A stretch of 64,000 nucleotides of DNA. It comes from Diatrype stigma (lineage: Eukaryota; Ascomycota; Sordariomycetes; Xylariales; Diatrypaceae). Shown here one piece after another: positions 44,926-56,697 of this stretch (the stretch's first letter is position 1; the number at the start of each line of letters is the position of its first letter). Made by a program: the position numbers and the translations under genes. The DNA is taken from NCBI GenBank assembly GCA_022225965.2, contig JAKJXP020000001.1:434001-498000 (forward strand). The letters run 5' to 3'. The notes beneath the pieces were generated by a model. That model ran no database searches. It was not told the DNA's origin and saw nothing but the letters and a program-made list of their open reading frames with translations.

Positions 44926-47417
44926 CTACATCCTCACTCTCAGCAGGTACCTCAGCCGAATCTGAGCCACGTCGTAACATATAAACTCGTTGTCTACGAA
45001 GTCCGCTGTCAGTTACTGCCCCTTTATTTGAGTTGCCGAGCAGAATGTTCTGATTTCAAGACCTGTACGAGAGGGTTGTCGAATGCCTCCACTGGGAAAA
45101 TCGCAGCCGTAGACAGAATAAAAAGGGAGGAAACACCAGGGCTGACTTACACTGGAGGTACGCGTTCGGTACATTGGTAGGGCCTGGTGGGACAGTTGTG
45201 TCGGGCTGTGGGTGTAGAAAGGTCAGCAAACTGAGGCTAATACCAACGGCATGTGCAAGCTACTAACCATCTTGACGCCCTTGAGTGATGGGTGGACACA
45301 TCCCGCATCTTTCCATTTGCTGGGGCCAGTGTTTCCCTTTCCCCATGTCGATAGCATTCCTTTAGCCTTGGCGTCCTCTCCGGCAGAATATGAAGCATTC
45401 GTTAGCTCCTGCATAGGGTCTCCCAGTTCTGCCTCGCAGAGAAGCAGTAAAGCATGGCCGTTTGATATGTAAGGGACACAATAATTGGCAGACTAAATGG
45501 GCGTTAGTACATGTTAATTCAAATCACAGGTGGGGGAGAGGTTATCATGACTCAAGGGAGGGAACGATGGTGCTGGTTTCAGGAGCGTACCTTAGATGAC
45601 ATATCTGCAAGGTAAACACCTTTCCCGAACATCTGCAGTATCTCAGGTCAGCTGTCATACTTTACCAATCTATACAATTACCAGGGGAGATGATGTTGGA
45701 GGCTACTAACGTATCCCGACACTGGAGCTTCTGGAGGAGCAATTCGTAGACCCTGGCTCAGAATGCCGCCGAAATTCGTACAGCGTGAACCATGCCAGAG
45801 TAAACGACGGTCTTGTGGCGGTCCGGCGAAGGGGCTTTGCTCGAAGCGGTCCTTCTCTCCCTGTCGTTCGATGCGGAAGATCTGTGCGACTTGGTAGTTG
45901 GCCGAATGAGTAGCGCCACGAGTATTCATGAGGTAGTCTTTCAGTTGCTGAAACTCATCGCTGGTGTTGCTTAGCGGGGTCATCTCGTTCATGCCCAAGC
46001 CTTGGAATTGTTTATCAAGCATGTTGATTCTCTCAACATCCTTCTTGTCAGTTCTCATCAGCAAGGATGCATCCTTCATTTCACCCAAGCTCTCAAGAAG
46101 CTCTATTTCTTTCTTGAGCATGGTCTCATCCCGGATGATCGGTGGTCTATTGCGGCCGAACGAATGTGGAATGATGGTGTAGAACAGATTCGATAGGTTC
46201 TCTGCCGCCTGAGCAAATGAGGTTTGGTATTCCGAGGCCGCAAGACTCGGGTCATCCAGTAGGGCAGAAAGGTCCTTCAGTGCTTGGAAACCACGCGTGA
46301 TGGTGGTTTTGCTGAGTTTGCCAAGAGGAAGCTTCGCAGAATCGTAGTTCAAATTCGCCATGGTAGCTGCGAAATATTGCTGGTTGAAGATAAGCTCCAT
46401 CAATTCTTGAGTAGCCTTGGGCAGTTTCGACATGGGTTCATCCTCGGGCTCGTCTTTGACGGCTTTTGTATCGGTATCCTTGTCATTGTCGTCGTCGTCG
46501 TCTTCCGAGTCAGGCTCGTAGCTTCGTTCGATGAAAGCATACTTGCCTGGCTTTGGGGGGTTGCCGCGATCAGCCCAAGACCAGCCAGCTTTAGTCTTGA
46601 ACTTGTTCTCAAACTCGTGAATGGCGTCTGCCAAGGAGCCATTACCGATCACTTTGGACTGGCCATATTCTCCAACGCGACCCCATCGCGTCCATGTGCG
46701 GTAATCGCCAGATACAGATCGAAGCAATTGACAACGATAGAACTTGTTGTTGTTGTTGCTCGCATTGGTCTGGTTCAACGAGGCGTCGTAGATGAGGCCA
46801 TCATCGTTGATATACACCTCGTAGTTGGCAAGCTCCCGGCTCGCGCCTTCATCAACAGGGATTCTAACATCAAGAGATTTGGCAATCTGACCCTCTGCTA
46901 CCTTGACTTCCTTAGTCTTCTCTTCCTCATGTTTCTCTTCCTTGGGCGCATCAGACACAGACTTGCTTTTCTTCTTCTGTGGCTTGGGCTGAGCATCGTC
47001 ATCTTCTTTGGCTGTTGTTTGCGCGGCAGCTCTCTTTCGAGTACTTTTGGCCGGGGGGGATGGAGAGGGTGTAACTACAGGTGCTGCAGGTGCTCCAAAG
47101 CTGTAGCGATCCTCTGCTGCTCTGACCATACGGGTCAGGCAATCCTCAAGCCATTGGAAGGCCACGATAGGAACACCATTAGATTTGGCCGTCTTGACTT
47201 TAGCCGAAGGTTTGTTGAAGTCAGCTTCGGTGCTGACAAGGTGGGTCGTGGCCGCTGTGACAGACCTGGCCAGAGTAGCTCCAAGGGGGTTGATAAATTC
47301 CTTCTCGATGGAAGCTTGAGTCCGACCTGGGACTGTGCCGCTCAGTGCAATGACACAGCTCTCCAATGGAGGTGGGGGTGGGGATGGTTGCGCTGCACGC
47401 CTCGTTCTAGGAGCCAT
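44926..47417 (-). CDS. prpA: Poly(ADP-ribose) polymerase, BRCT-WGR-PARP type
   Basis: Five exons on the minus strand, 47417-45711, 45632-45591, 45492-45268, 45205-45151 and 44993-44926, give 698 aa. Order: BRCT at about 18-107 (SCVIALSGTVPGRTQ; VAFQWLEDCL), a Lys-rich linker with likely nuclear signals, WGR at about 205-305 (RTWTRWGRVGEYGQSKV), PARP regulatory helices at about 340-460, then the catalytic fold. The catalytic domain carries [32 protein letters not shown] across two introns, and YNEFICYDVAQIRLRYLLRV at the C-terminus. The H-Y-E triad is intact (His in WHGS, Tyr in [10 protein letters not shown], Glu in YNEF). There are no N-terminal zinc fingers, as in fungal PARP (PrpA of Aspergillus). 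It modifies chromatin and DNA-repair proteins with ADP-ribose. A start 38 codons upstream is possible but lacks conservation; MAPRTRR is preferred. Confidence 0.92.
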
Positions 47418-49126
47418 GGCACTTGGGGTATACCTATAAAGGGGTTGGCTGATTGGTGGTAGGGTGACGAGTAGGTGGCTCGCAGTTGTGGTGGGTCTAG
47501 TCAACTGCCCTGCTGTAAGCAATAGGGGCAATTACTTCGTACTAGTTGTAGTTGGATTGTGTGTTTCTATGATGGTTCGGGTATTCACGTAAAACAGATA
47601 CAAGAAACGGTCAAGGCTCAAAATGCTTTGTTATGAGAGTCCTCCGTGAGAGACATTGAGAGAAAAAGACAAAGAACAAGAGGCAGTGAGCAGTTCCAGG
47701 GGTTTTATCCTGAATTGACGCGGAACTGGTCGTCAATCAGCCCAGGCAGATCCAGGCAGCTATGCCACCCTAGTTACGGCTGAAGGCAGGGACGACGGGT
47801 TCAAAGGCGCTAGAGCTGGCTGGTCTCAGGCAGCGGCGATCCACTCGGCTGGTGCCTACACACTAGAAGTTAGCACTCTCCGATCGCGATTCCCGAGGTT
47901 ACTGACTTACGATTCACTGTAATTAATTGTTGGTGCAGGTGCATACAATAGGGGCTTGGCAGGGGTATTACTTGCGCATGTTGAACAATGTCTATGTTTC
48001 TGGAGGTAACAAAGTATGTGAGAGAAGAGCAGGTGTCATTCTTTCCTAATCAGGTACCTACTTACAGTAATATATTTTAAGGACTCTCGCTGTGCCATCC
48101 AGCTTCATCTGCGATTTCGACATTTTGGCAAGGCATTTATAAAAGCTTCCGGACCTTCGTGGTCAACTATTTAGCTCGACGATCTGTGTGCTAATTATAT
48201 GATTTGGCTCAACTCCAGGAAGCTTTACCATGGCCGATAATATACCTGTGGGCCCGGAGGTCGTAAGCTGCTGCTGAAGGACGTGGGAGTCTCGAACGTA
48301 GCATACTTGGATGAACAGGCATATCCTCAAAGGTGAACTCCGAAGCTGTGATAGAGTTGTTCGGTTTACTAGTATCAGACATATCAAGCCAGTTGCTTCC
48401 ATCAGCTCGAAACTCCCCAATATACTATGGCGAGAAACCTGGGGGTGTGGGCAAGAGTGAATAGATCTGCAGTCGTTCCTCTAGACCGTCAACTTATTCG
48501 TTTCTTTCTGTTCAGCAGACCATACTCTACATTGGATCTTACCGAGATACTCTGCGAGTAGCTCAAAGAATGAACGATCTTGTTCTCCTGGAAGATGATC
48601 AGCTACATCCGCCACTTCGTGTTAGTGATAGAACGCATCATATACTATTGAATGGGTATAGGGTAGTTTGACATGGCTAGGAGTCATCAGAGATCTTACA
48701 TTGCTCACCCGCTGACTTCATCGAGGACCTCCATAACTACATCTCCCTAGAAGCAAAAGGCAACATCCACTCTCCGCATACAACCGTGCATAGCGAGCAT
48801 ATTCATGCTAAACGATGGGTTATTCGAGCACGAGCAACTTACCTCAAAGAAGGCTTATACATATCAACACTGATATGGGTTCGCGACCCGAGATGAAGCA
48901 AGGGATGGCCCCTATTCACTCTGCATGATACATAATTGATGATGAATCTCTGCAATTAGAATTTGTCACCTCCTATTTGGGTGGCGATCTAGCTAGCGCT
49001 TCTAGCGCTGTTATCAGCTAATCCAATCATTTGTTGCTACCTTTTCCCCATGCTGTCCGGCAAGTTGCTGATGGGAGGAGCGTCTTCGCCGTGGCTACCA
49101 CCTTTCTACCCTACCACCGGGACCTT
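47418..49126. other. 1.7-kb spacer with an unrecognised gene remnant
   Basis: Upstream region of PARP and downstream of the MFS gene. The strand-matched exon-like blocks between about 48160 and 48870 are listed as a separate feature. Other parts show no gene. Confidence 0.6.
48180..48870 (-). pseudogene. Unrecognised spliced gene or remnant
   Basis: Reading the minus strand, exon-like blocks joined by near-ideal GT-AG introns can be seen. One block encodes DVVMEVLDEVSG and joins in phase (donor GTGAGC, acceptor CGAAG after CACTAAC) to VADVADHLPGEQDRSFFELL and AEYL. Another intron (GTAAGA... to GCCATAG) leads to YIGEFRADGSNWLDMSDTSK and a hydrophilic stretch through SEFTFEDMPVHPSML. The first block begins directly after TAG, and I could not find an in-phase 5' exon or start. 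The C-terminal end near 48180 is also open-ended. Protein-like composition and aligned splice signals argue for a real gene; the missing ends suggest decay or an unusual model. I recognise no family. Confidence 0.4.
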
Positions 49127-51185
49127 TTAGATCTTCTTGGCCCACTCGCTCCGCGCCACCTATTCTCGCATATTAGACTAAGTGCGTTCCTAAGAGTGGA
49201 GGGGATGGGGAAAGGGGTAAAAGAGAGGATATGGAGGAGGAAAGAAAGGAAACAGTAGAAACTTACCCAGCTTCGCAGCCGCTTGCCGTAGATGTAGCTC
49301 GGGATGGTGAAGAGGCTGATGCCCAGGTTCAGCATGGCGATGCCGACGAACAGGTTCTGAGGGCCGAAGCGCTGCAGCAGGCCGTTGGAGACGGACGAGG
49401 CGGCGAAGCTCATGAGGGCCTTGACGAAGTTGATGGTGACGAAGGCCTGGTTGGCGTCCTGGGTGTGGCAGTCGATGACGTAGCTGATGGCGGCCTGAGA
49501 CGCGAAGGGGACGGCGATGGAGTGCATCGTGATCCAGACGAGGCACCAGGCCAGGGACAGGCCCTTGGCGGCGGCGACGCCGAAGCCGATGAAGCCCGCG
49601 GTCGAGAGCGGCACGGCGATGGCCATGAGCACGAGCCGGAACTCGGGCTCGTAGACGCCGCCGTTGCGGCGCGCCATCCACATCGGGACCGCGTCGGCCA
49701 TCCAGCCCGACACGGGCGTGAAGACGAGCGCGCCGATGGCGAGCGGCACGTTGGTCAGCCCGATCTGCGCCGGGCTGAGGTTGTACGGCGGCGCCGCGAA
49801 GATGCTGACCGACAGCACGCCGATCATCAGCAGCCAGCAGAAGAAGGAGGCGTAGACGAACGTGGAGAAGAGCACGGCCGGGAACGCGATGAGCGGGAAC
49901 GGCTTCACGACGCCGCGCCAGAACGACTGCGGCGACAGCCGGCCCCGGAAGAGCCGCAGCTGGCTCGCGTAGCTCTCCTTCGGCTCCTTGGCCAGGCTCT
50001 CCTCGTCGTCCAACCAGACCTCCCGCTCGATGCCGGCCTTCTCGGACAGGATCTCCTCCACTGACTTCTCCGGGGCCGTGCTGCGCGGCTTCGTGTACGT
50101 CGTCTCGACCACGACGAAGTACATGGCCGGCAGGACGAAGCAGTAGACAGCCGCGGCGATGCCGAAGGCCGACGGGACGCCCAAGGAGTCGATGATGAAC
50201 CCAGAAACGATTTGGCTACGCTGGTGTTAACGAGATGTGGGAGGGGGGAAAACAGAAAAGGGGGCATCGTCAGAAAGAAAAAACTACGGCGGCTTACCCG
50301 ATCAGAACACCCGTCGCTAGCATGACGTTCCACAGCGAGAGACGCAGACCTCTCTGGTGAACGAAGAATAGGTCAGAGACCGTGGACGTGACAAGAGTCT
50401 CTAGCGGTGCCGAGGCCATTCCCTGGAAAATACGCATGGCAGCAAGCGAAGGGAAAGACTAATCATGTTTGTTAGCGATACCAAGAGTGTGAGGTAGCGT
50501 TGGCGGGCGGGCGACCTACGTCTGCGAAGTAACCCCAGATGTTGGAAGCCAACAACATCATCGTGGAGATAACGAAGAACGGCCTCTTTCCCCAGATGTT
50601 GGCCCCGGAGGCTGTGAAAAACGTGATGGCGCCGGTGAACAGTACAATGGTGCCGACCATGTAGGTAGAGACCGTGTCGGCGTCGACATTGTATTCCTTG
50701 CCGATAATAACCAGGCCCGGCGAGATCATAGGACCGAGCCTAATGGAGTTTAGTATACTTGGTCGGGCTTGGATATGATAAAGGGGCTATACTTACGAGA
50801 TTGTGACTCCGGAGGTGAAGGCAAGGATCACCATCTGCGTATTCTTCCATGCTGGGGACCACTACCTCATGTTAGAACTAGAGCGCAGCAATGCCGTATA
50901 TCTGACATGCTTACGTTGAGCGGATCATTTGGCGAGTCACTTGGCTGCGGAACGAGGATGGTATCACCATCCTTTTTCAACTCGCTTATGCTCCCTAATA
51001 AGCGCCGATAGGGTCAGTTAGTGACATGTCAACATATACAACAGCTTAACGATCGGGAAGAAAAGGGGGGCGGAGGATGAATACTGACCCGCGTCTGAAG
51101 ATGAACCTGCATTTTCGTTCCCGCCCACCTTAGAGGTTCCCGGAACCTGGTCCAGCTGATAGTCTTCTAATACACCGAAACCCAT
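49127..51185 (-). CDS. Major facilitator superfamily transporter (DHA1-like drug/polyamine type)
   Basis: Seven exons on the minus strand, 51185-51089, 50994-50915, 50861-50797, 50739-50520, 50458-50298, 50215-49267 and 49159-49127, give 534 aa. Introns are 53-107 nt and every phase joins. The N-terminus is polar, followed by the DHA1-like block DSPNDPLNWSPAWKNTQMV before TM1. TM blocks include LGPMISPGLVIIGKEY, VSTYMVGTIVLFTGAI, GKRPFFVISTMML, FPSLAAMRIFQGM and LGVPSAFGIAAAVYCFVLP. A charged central loop (about residues 255-310) follows, and the C-terminal half contains SPAQIGLTNVPLAIGALVF and QNLFVGIAMLNLGISLFT. The tail ends RSWVARSEWAKKI. By family it is a proton-coupled plasma-membrane exporter. 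Substrate unknown. No biosynthetic genes adjoin it, so it is not evidently in a metabolite cluster. Confidence 0.9.
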
Positions 51186-53395
51186 AATGACTGTATAGTG
51201 AGTGACAGACGGACCAGCGCCAAGAAAAGAAGAAGTATAATATAACAAGAAAAACGACGATCAATTATAATATATTAAGACAAGGTCACAATGAAGAGAA
51301 CAAGCAAGAAATAGAATAAAAACAACTTTAAAAAAAGAAAAAAAGAATACAAATGAACGGTGGTACTGCCTGCAGTGATTATTGTGACTTGCGGGATGGA
51401 GAAAGAGGCAGCGAAAATCTCAACGTCCGCAGACTGGGACATCTGATATAGGTATACCATCTCTGATTACTTAGCCATCCATCAGTGGGAATCACCGTGA
51501 TCGACGTCGGGGGGGGGGGGCGTCGTCAAACAAACGCGCTGCGCAACGGGCAGAACGGCTCGATAGACGGACCCATTGCCTGTCACGCCTGTCTGCGTGG
51601 TGGAGTTCAGCACGGGCAAAGTGTCGCGCAAGAGGTCGATCATCTACTTGGTATTATCCCGTACGCGGTATTCCCAAGTCTAAATGGCACGGGCGTTTCT
51701 ATTTTTCGCCTTTCGCGCCAGGGGTGTCTTGGTTACGCATCTTGGGTGGCTAAAGCTAAAGCTCCTCTTCTCATGGGATCCATGGGCAATGCCGCATCGA
51801 AATCGAAATTCGCATGGAACACAGTAGGTATTACTAAAGCGCCTCTTCCATTCGTACGCAGGGCGAGGAGAAGGAGGATCTGCACACCGGCTGTTGTTTC
51901 CCTTCGAGAAGAGCCGCCCTAATTAAAAGAAGCCGCCAAGCTCAGACGTTCCCATTGAAACCAGGTGCGTTTGAAAAATGCCCGGAACGCACGCATCGGT
52001 CAATGATTGTTCCCTTTCAGGGTGCGTCGTTCTTGAAAAGTGGGCGCCCGTAGATCACCTACGGCATATCGGATAGCGCGCGGCGCTGAGGGGGCCGGAG
52101 GGGCTATATTTCCACGCTGATATATGGCAGTTCTCCCTATACCAGCTCTCATCACCATCCCACTGCCGTCTTCGCGTCGACCGGAAACCCGCCAAGCTGA
52201 TTTTGTTTGATCGGGGAGATCAGATCTCAAGCTAACCCTGTGATCCCGACACATACTTCAACTCGGTATCTCGGTAGATAAAGAGTCCCCGAGATTCGTA
52301 ATCAAGAGAAACTGCGGGTTCGCTAACTGGTATATAAACAAAAGAAAGAGATAGTCCAGTGGCCCTGGACATTCGATCATCAGACCATGTGTTCTTCTCC
52401 CTTCTGATACGAGCAGATCTGTCGATTAGTCAAACTCTAACCAGTGTCTGTCCGGATCTGCGATTTACCGGGCAAGGGATTACGGGACGTGGGCGTATTC
52501 TCGAAGCAGACCCGACTAGTATATAGTCTTCCTTCCCTCGTTGAACTGCGCAGTATATTATCTGTTGTGGTGAAGAGTGTTGCTCTATATTACCATGAGT
52601 AACCCTGCTTACAGCTAGTGATACCTCGAGCCGCAGTTTGGTAGGTTTATATGGAACTTGGCTCGCGTTGATCCGTGAAGCTTGGGGCGGTTATGATATG
52701 ATGGCAAAGCGCTGTGGGACTTTTACACTAACGGGGTGCTGAGATACTTATATAAATGCTGATTATACAGCGCAGAGTGTGTGAATAGGGGGAGGGGGTA
52801 CGGACGGAGAGGGGCTTATAGTGACGACTTAAGTGACATGAGCTGCAGGCTAGCCCTGTGGATTCTACTATCATCCTATGGAGAAAGCCAAGGGGCGGGC
52901 GTTGGATTACGATCAAAATGCTATGGAAGGTAGTTGTCTCGTAGATAGAGTTAATCATTACACGTACGAATGCGCTCTAGTCTTTGCTAGCTAACAAACA
53001 CAACCGCGATGAGGGTGTATTTACAAATGCTGACTATAATAGCAATGCCTAAGTCTAAGCAACCAACGACTTTATCGCTCTAACCCCCCGGGTTTCGGGG
53101 GGTCTACCCATGAGAAACGCCTTGAACTCTCCCCCTAAGTCAGAATATGTAAGCCAATGCCCACGACTCCTGCTTCGTATGAAGTCGTAATTCCACAGGA
53201 CGCCATCAAATGCAAACCCTTTCCGACCTAGACACCGGAGTGATGCAGTTGAGACGGACTGCACAAGGAACCAAAGAGGCACAAAACAAAGCCTCCCTCC
53301 CAATCAGAGGGCTGGCGACCCAACCCTTAAAGCTAAAGGTTGAGTGCCAGTGACAACCCAAGTTACCCGATGCGGGTCAAAGGGGCTGCCAAGCA
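51186..53395. other. 2.2-kb spacer
   Basis: Upstream region of the MFS gene and downstream of SPT2. It holds an AT-rich stretch (51230-51350) and a G-run (51509-51519). Longest open frames lack coding character. No gene is supported. Confidence 0.65.
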
Positions 53396-54723
53396 CTAAT
53401 AACCAAGCCGCTTCCTTCTTTCTTCTTTCTCTCGCCTCAACTTCTCCTCGAGAGCCTTTTCCCGCTTGTCTTCCTGGATAGCTGTGAAGGTTGCTCGCCG
53501 CTCCTCCTCATCAATATCCGTTAGACCAGCTTCCATGTCACTAGACGCATCCGAGGCGTAGCCATAGCCACCACCACGGGGGTCGGGCTCATCTTCCTCG
53601 TCGTAGTCGATGAAATCGTCTAAATCGTCATCGTACTCTTCTTCGTACTTATCTCGCCGGCTTGCCTTAGGAGGAGCCAATAGTCCACCAGCGCGGGCCG
53701 GCGGCTTGGGCTTGCCATTGCGAGCAGAAGATGGCTTGTTCGTGCTTGGTTTAGGCCTTGCGGTTCCAGTATAGCCTGTCGTGACGGTAGCAGACTTCTT
53801 GAGCTTTTTCTCCTGGCTCTCTCCTCCAGAAGAAGTGGGCCTTGGCTTGCCTGATTGCTTGCCATCTTTGCTGATGCTATTTCTCTGCGCATCCCGCCCT
53901 GGAATACCTGGTCGAGAAGCATCACGAGAAAGAGCTGTCGGCCTGGCATTCCCTGCGTACGATTTTCCCGTTGGCGTTTTAGCACCTGGCTTTGCTGCTT
54001 CCCGCTCCTTCTTGTTTGCCGGTTTCTCAGTTGCCTTGTGTTGGATCACCCCGACTTTCCCCATAACTTGCTGTGCCTTTGCACCTCGTGCCATGATCTC
54101 GGCGAAAGAACCCTTTTTGGGCGCCCTTCCAGGATCCGAAGCTGTAGGAGTAGTTGGGGATGGCTTCGCAGAAGGGACTTTGGAAGCCGACGTAGAGGGG
54201 TTCAGCTTGGGACGACTTGCGATATCGGAAATCGGTCTTCGCTGAGTAGGGTTCGTAGCCGAAGCGGTGGCTGTCCTCCCATTCGCACCAGACGCAGACG
54301 CAGACGCAGACTGACCGTTGGTGACGGACGGCCTCGATGACCCATTCGTAGGTGCTAAACTCGTGCGGTGAGGCTGAGGTGAAGGTTTCCTTCCGGCAGT
54401 TCCAGTATATGCCGGCTTGCCTGGATACGGAGATGAGCGAGAATGTCTTGGGATATCTCCCTGTGTATCACGAGTGGTCTTACTTGCCGAGCTATCGGTA
54501 TGCCGTGTTTTGCTGACTTTGGCAGCATCGCCATTTGGAAAGTCGGCTTTGCGTTTGATGCCAGCCGATGCTGACGACGGGGGAGGTGCTTTTGGTAGGG
54601 GAGATGGTTTCTCCCCTGAGATTTCGGCTAGCAAATCACCGATCTACAAACGGAAGTTGAAGTTAGCGCCTCGACCTCACCATGCAAAAGTACAGTTGTC
54701 AGATTCTTGTCGCATACCGGCAT
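53396..54723 (-). CDS. SPT2: Spt2-like chromatin protein
   Basis: Two exons on the minus strand, 54723-54718 and 54643-53396, give 417 aa. Exon 1 is only ATG CCG; the 74-nt intron (GTATGC...TTTGTAG) then adds IGDLLAEISGEKPSPLPK, so the N-terminus MPIGDLLAEISGEK is recovered. The body is very basic and Ser/Pro/Thr-rich, with short Lys-rich blocks typical of the disordered middle of Spt2. The C-terminus carries the SPT2 domain: an acidic run DDDLDDFIDYDEEDEPD, then the helical ATFTAIQEDKREKALEEKLR and KEERRKRLGY at the end. Spt2 binds histones H3-H4 and DNA and acts in transcription elongation and nucleosome maintenance in the nucleus. The tiny first exon is inferred from splice logic; a start inside exon 2 would lose conserved sequence. 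Confidence 0.88.
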
Positions 54724-55184
54724 GTTGATGTGCTTTGCGACACTTCGGACAACTGTATTAGGCTTATGTGGAGGATTCGGTTGCCGTTAAGAGGTTGTGT
54801 CGTATGCCTCAGGCGTCATAAACCGGTGGGCTGTGTCATGCCCTGTTGCTGTAAAATGTCCGCCCGGTAGGTTGAGACACGCGACCTTGAGAATAGTTAT
54901 AGGGGTGTTGGGATGTGACTCCGAGGTTGCCTGTAATACATAAAATTTGTAAAGTGGCCAATGTCTCTCTTGGCGACCACGGATGCGGTGAAAGGCAAGC
55001 GGTCGGCGACAGGGAAGGGACTGAACAAAGGACGCGAAGGGAGGATAGGGAGGTACGAAGGTAGTTCTGGAGGTGGTTCTGGAGGTATGGAGGAATGAAG
55101 GTGGGAAGAGTTGTCCAGCTTGGACTTCAGGTTAGCTGGGATGATGAAATATTGAATGGCACTGAACGGCACGAAGGGCACAAG

Positions 55185-55219
55185 CAAGCCTGGGTGCAAG
55201 CCTGGGTGCAAGCCTGGGC
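55185..55219. repeat. GCAAGCCTGGGT tandem repeat
   Basis: Nearly three 12-bp units of GCAAGCCTGGGT in direct orientation. Confidence 0.85.
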
Positions 55220-55470
55220 CTGTACGAATCGCTCCAAGGTTGAGCCAACCAACAGACGCTGAAAGGCTGCCGCTGGAAATAAAATATGGGGCACCTCTTG
55301 TCGGTTGTTATCTAACCCCGGTACAAGCACAACCCATTATGTACGGGTTGACACATAGCAGACACACCAAGAGCCAAGTAGAAGGGCATGGAAGCAAGTA
55401 CCTACATGACACCCCTAACGTGGGCAGTTGCTGATAGCTTGGGCACTGATCTGACTGGCGGGTTCAGCGG

Positions 55471-55518
55471 GTTTACGGCTTACGGTTTACGGTTTACTAT
55501 GTACGGTTTTCGGTTTAC
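55471..55518. repeat. GGTTTACG-type degenerate tandem repeat
   Basis: Repeats of GGTTTACGG with variants (GGCTTACGG, GGTTTACTATGTACGG, GGTTTTCGG). It resembles no telomere motif exactly (CCCTAA/TTAGGG). Confidence 0.75.
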
Positions 55519-55540
55519 GAACATAGAAGTATTGGAGATA

Positions 55541-55566
55541 AGCACGCAAGCACGCAAGCACGCAGG
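55541..55566. repeat. AGCACGCA tandem repeat
   Basis: Three 8-bp AGCACGCA units, the last with a base change. Confidence 0.8.
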
Positions 55567-56596
55567 CATACTACATTGCTGCATCGCTGCCGGCTGCACC
55601 AGTAGACCCAAATTGGGAAACCCTGCAAGGGATCTGAAGGGACAGAGGGACGGACTGAGGGACTGAGGGACCAGGGACTTGACTCATGTCTGCATGCTAG
55701 CTGTTGGTTGTCAACTGGCTTTCATCAAGCTGTGGCGTCTTCACAAACTGTACGTCATTGTAGCAGTTTGATTCGCTGCAAACAGGAACCAGCCACAATG
55801 CCATCCGATATGCCAGTAGTTAGGCACATCATGGATGTGTTGGTCCTCATCTACTGTCATGTTACATCTTGTACAATACATTGATTGTTCGTCAACACAC
55901 GCCATTAGAGAGGCAGATAGGCTGATGGGTAGGAGGTAGGCTAGCAACGGCTGGTATGTGTAGTTCGGTGACAAGCATAAGCAGCATCATGATGGGCAAC
56001 TTCAGTTATGATCACATGGATCGTCTCGGTTATTGGATTCTACAGGCCTGGCAGTCCCATAGGCGCAACCAAGGCACATATGTAGGAGGGCCCAGAGAGG
56101 CAGAGATGCAGGCAGTGACTAAATGGGTAGACATGTGGAGTTGAAGCCTGAAATCGTAGCACCTTGACTGCTTCGATGGCCTCATCCGATTAATGCTGTA
56201 CTAATATGTACATACAAGCAAGTACGTATGTAGGTACCATGCTATTGTATGTATGTATGGACAATACAGAGCACAATCTTAGGTAAGCTGCTACATAACA
56301 TGCAACACCCGGGCAAGGGCCTTAGTACAGATCTGTTAGTCGCCGCAGACCCTAACTTGAAGGTCACGTGACAGCTTAGCCGCCCACAAGCCTTGGCTGT
56401 CTGCACGAATTTCTGTGGGCAATTGAATCTTTTTTTGCCGAATTAGTCACTGCCCACCTTGAAGAAATTCCAACAGCACACACACAACCTCACTCTTCCT
56501 CACCCCGAACCAGTTTTACACAGGACACCGACGACTCAGTCTCCGCCCAACTTCGCGGTTAAATCGATTGAACTCTCGTGTTCTTAATCCCCATCT

Positions 56597-56683
56597 GTAA
56601 GTTTCGCGACAGGATATTCGATACTGGCTCATTGCTGCGCGCATTGTTGGGTTAGAAACTAACCCGGAATCATTGAACTATAG
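56597..56683 (+). other. 5'-UTR intron of RPP2
   Basis: Donor GTAAGT at 56597, branch ACTAAC near 56659, acceptor ACTATAG ending at 56683, 14 bp before the ATG. Leader introns are common in ribosomal-protein genes. It is inferred from splice signals. Confidence 0.7.
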
Positions 56684-56697
56684 AAAAATCACCGAAA

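Larger units (their letters stand above)
54724..56697. other. 2.0-kb divergent spacer with three tandem repeats
   Basis: Between SPT2 and RPP2, which are divergent. Holds the GCAAGCCTGGGT repeat (55185-55219), GGTTTACG repeats (55471-55518), AGCACGCA repeats (55541-55566), GGTAC/GTATGTAT tracts near 56225-56260 and the RPP2 leader with a 5'-UTR intron. No other gene is supported. Confidence 0.65.

Noticed and set aside
45223..47417. Separate small gene at the PARP 3' end
   Set aside because: The short frames downstream of 45678 are later PARP exons with conserved catalytic sequence, not an independent gene.
46284..47462. 392-codon plus-strand frame opposite PARP exon 1
   Set aside because: The PARP domains on the minus strand are unmistakable. 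The opposite frame has no recognisable motif.
49231..50064. 277-codon plus-strand frame opposite the MFS transporter
   Set aside because: Asp/Glu/Arg-rich shadow of transmembrane codons on the minus strand.
51485..51922. 145-codon plus-strand frame upstream of the MFS gene
   Set aside because: Begins in a G-run and shows no protein-like pattern or splice partner.
49127..54723. Secondary-metabolite cluster around the MFS transporter
   Set aside because: Its neighbours are PARP and SPT2; no backbone or tailoring enzyme is present.
55471..55518. Interstitial telomere repeat
   Set aside because: The unit is GGTTTACG-like, not TTAGGG, and lies deep within housekeeping genes.
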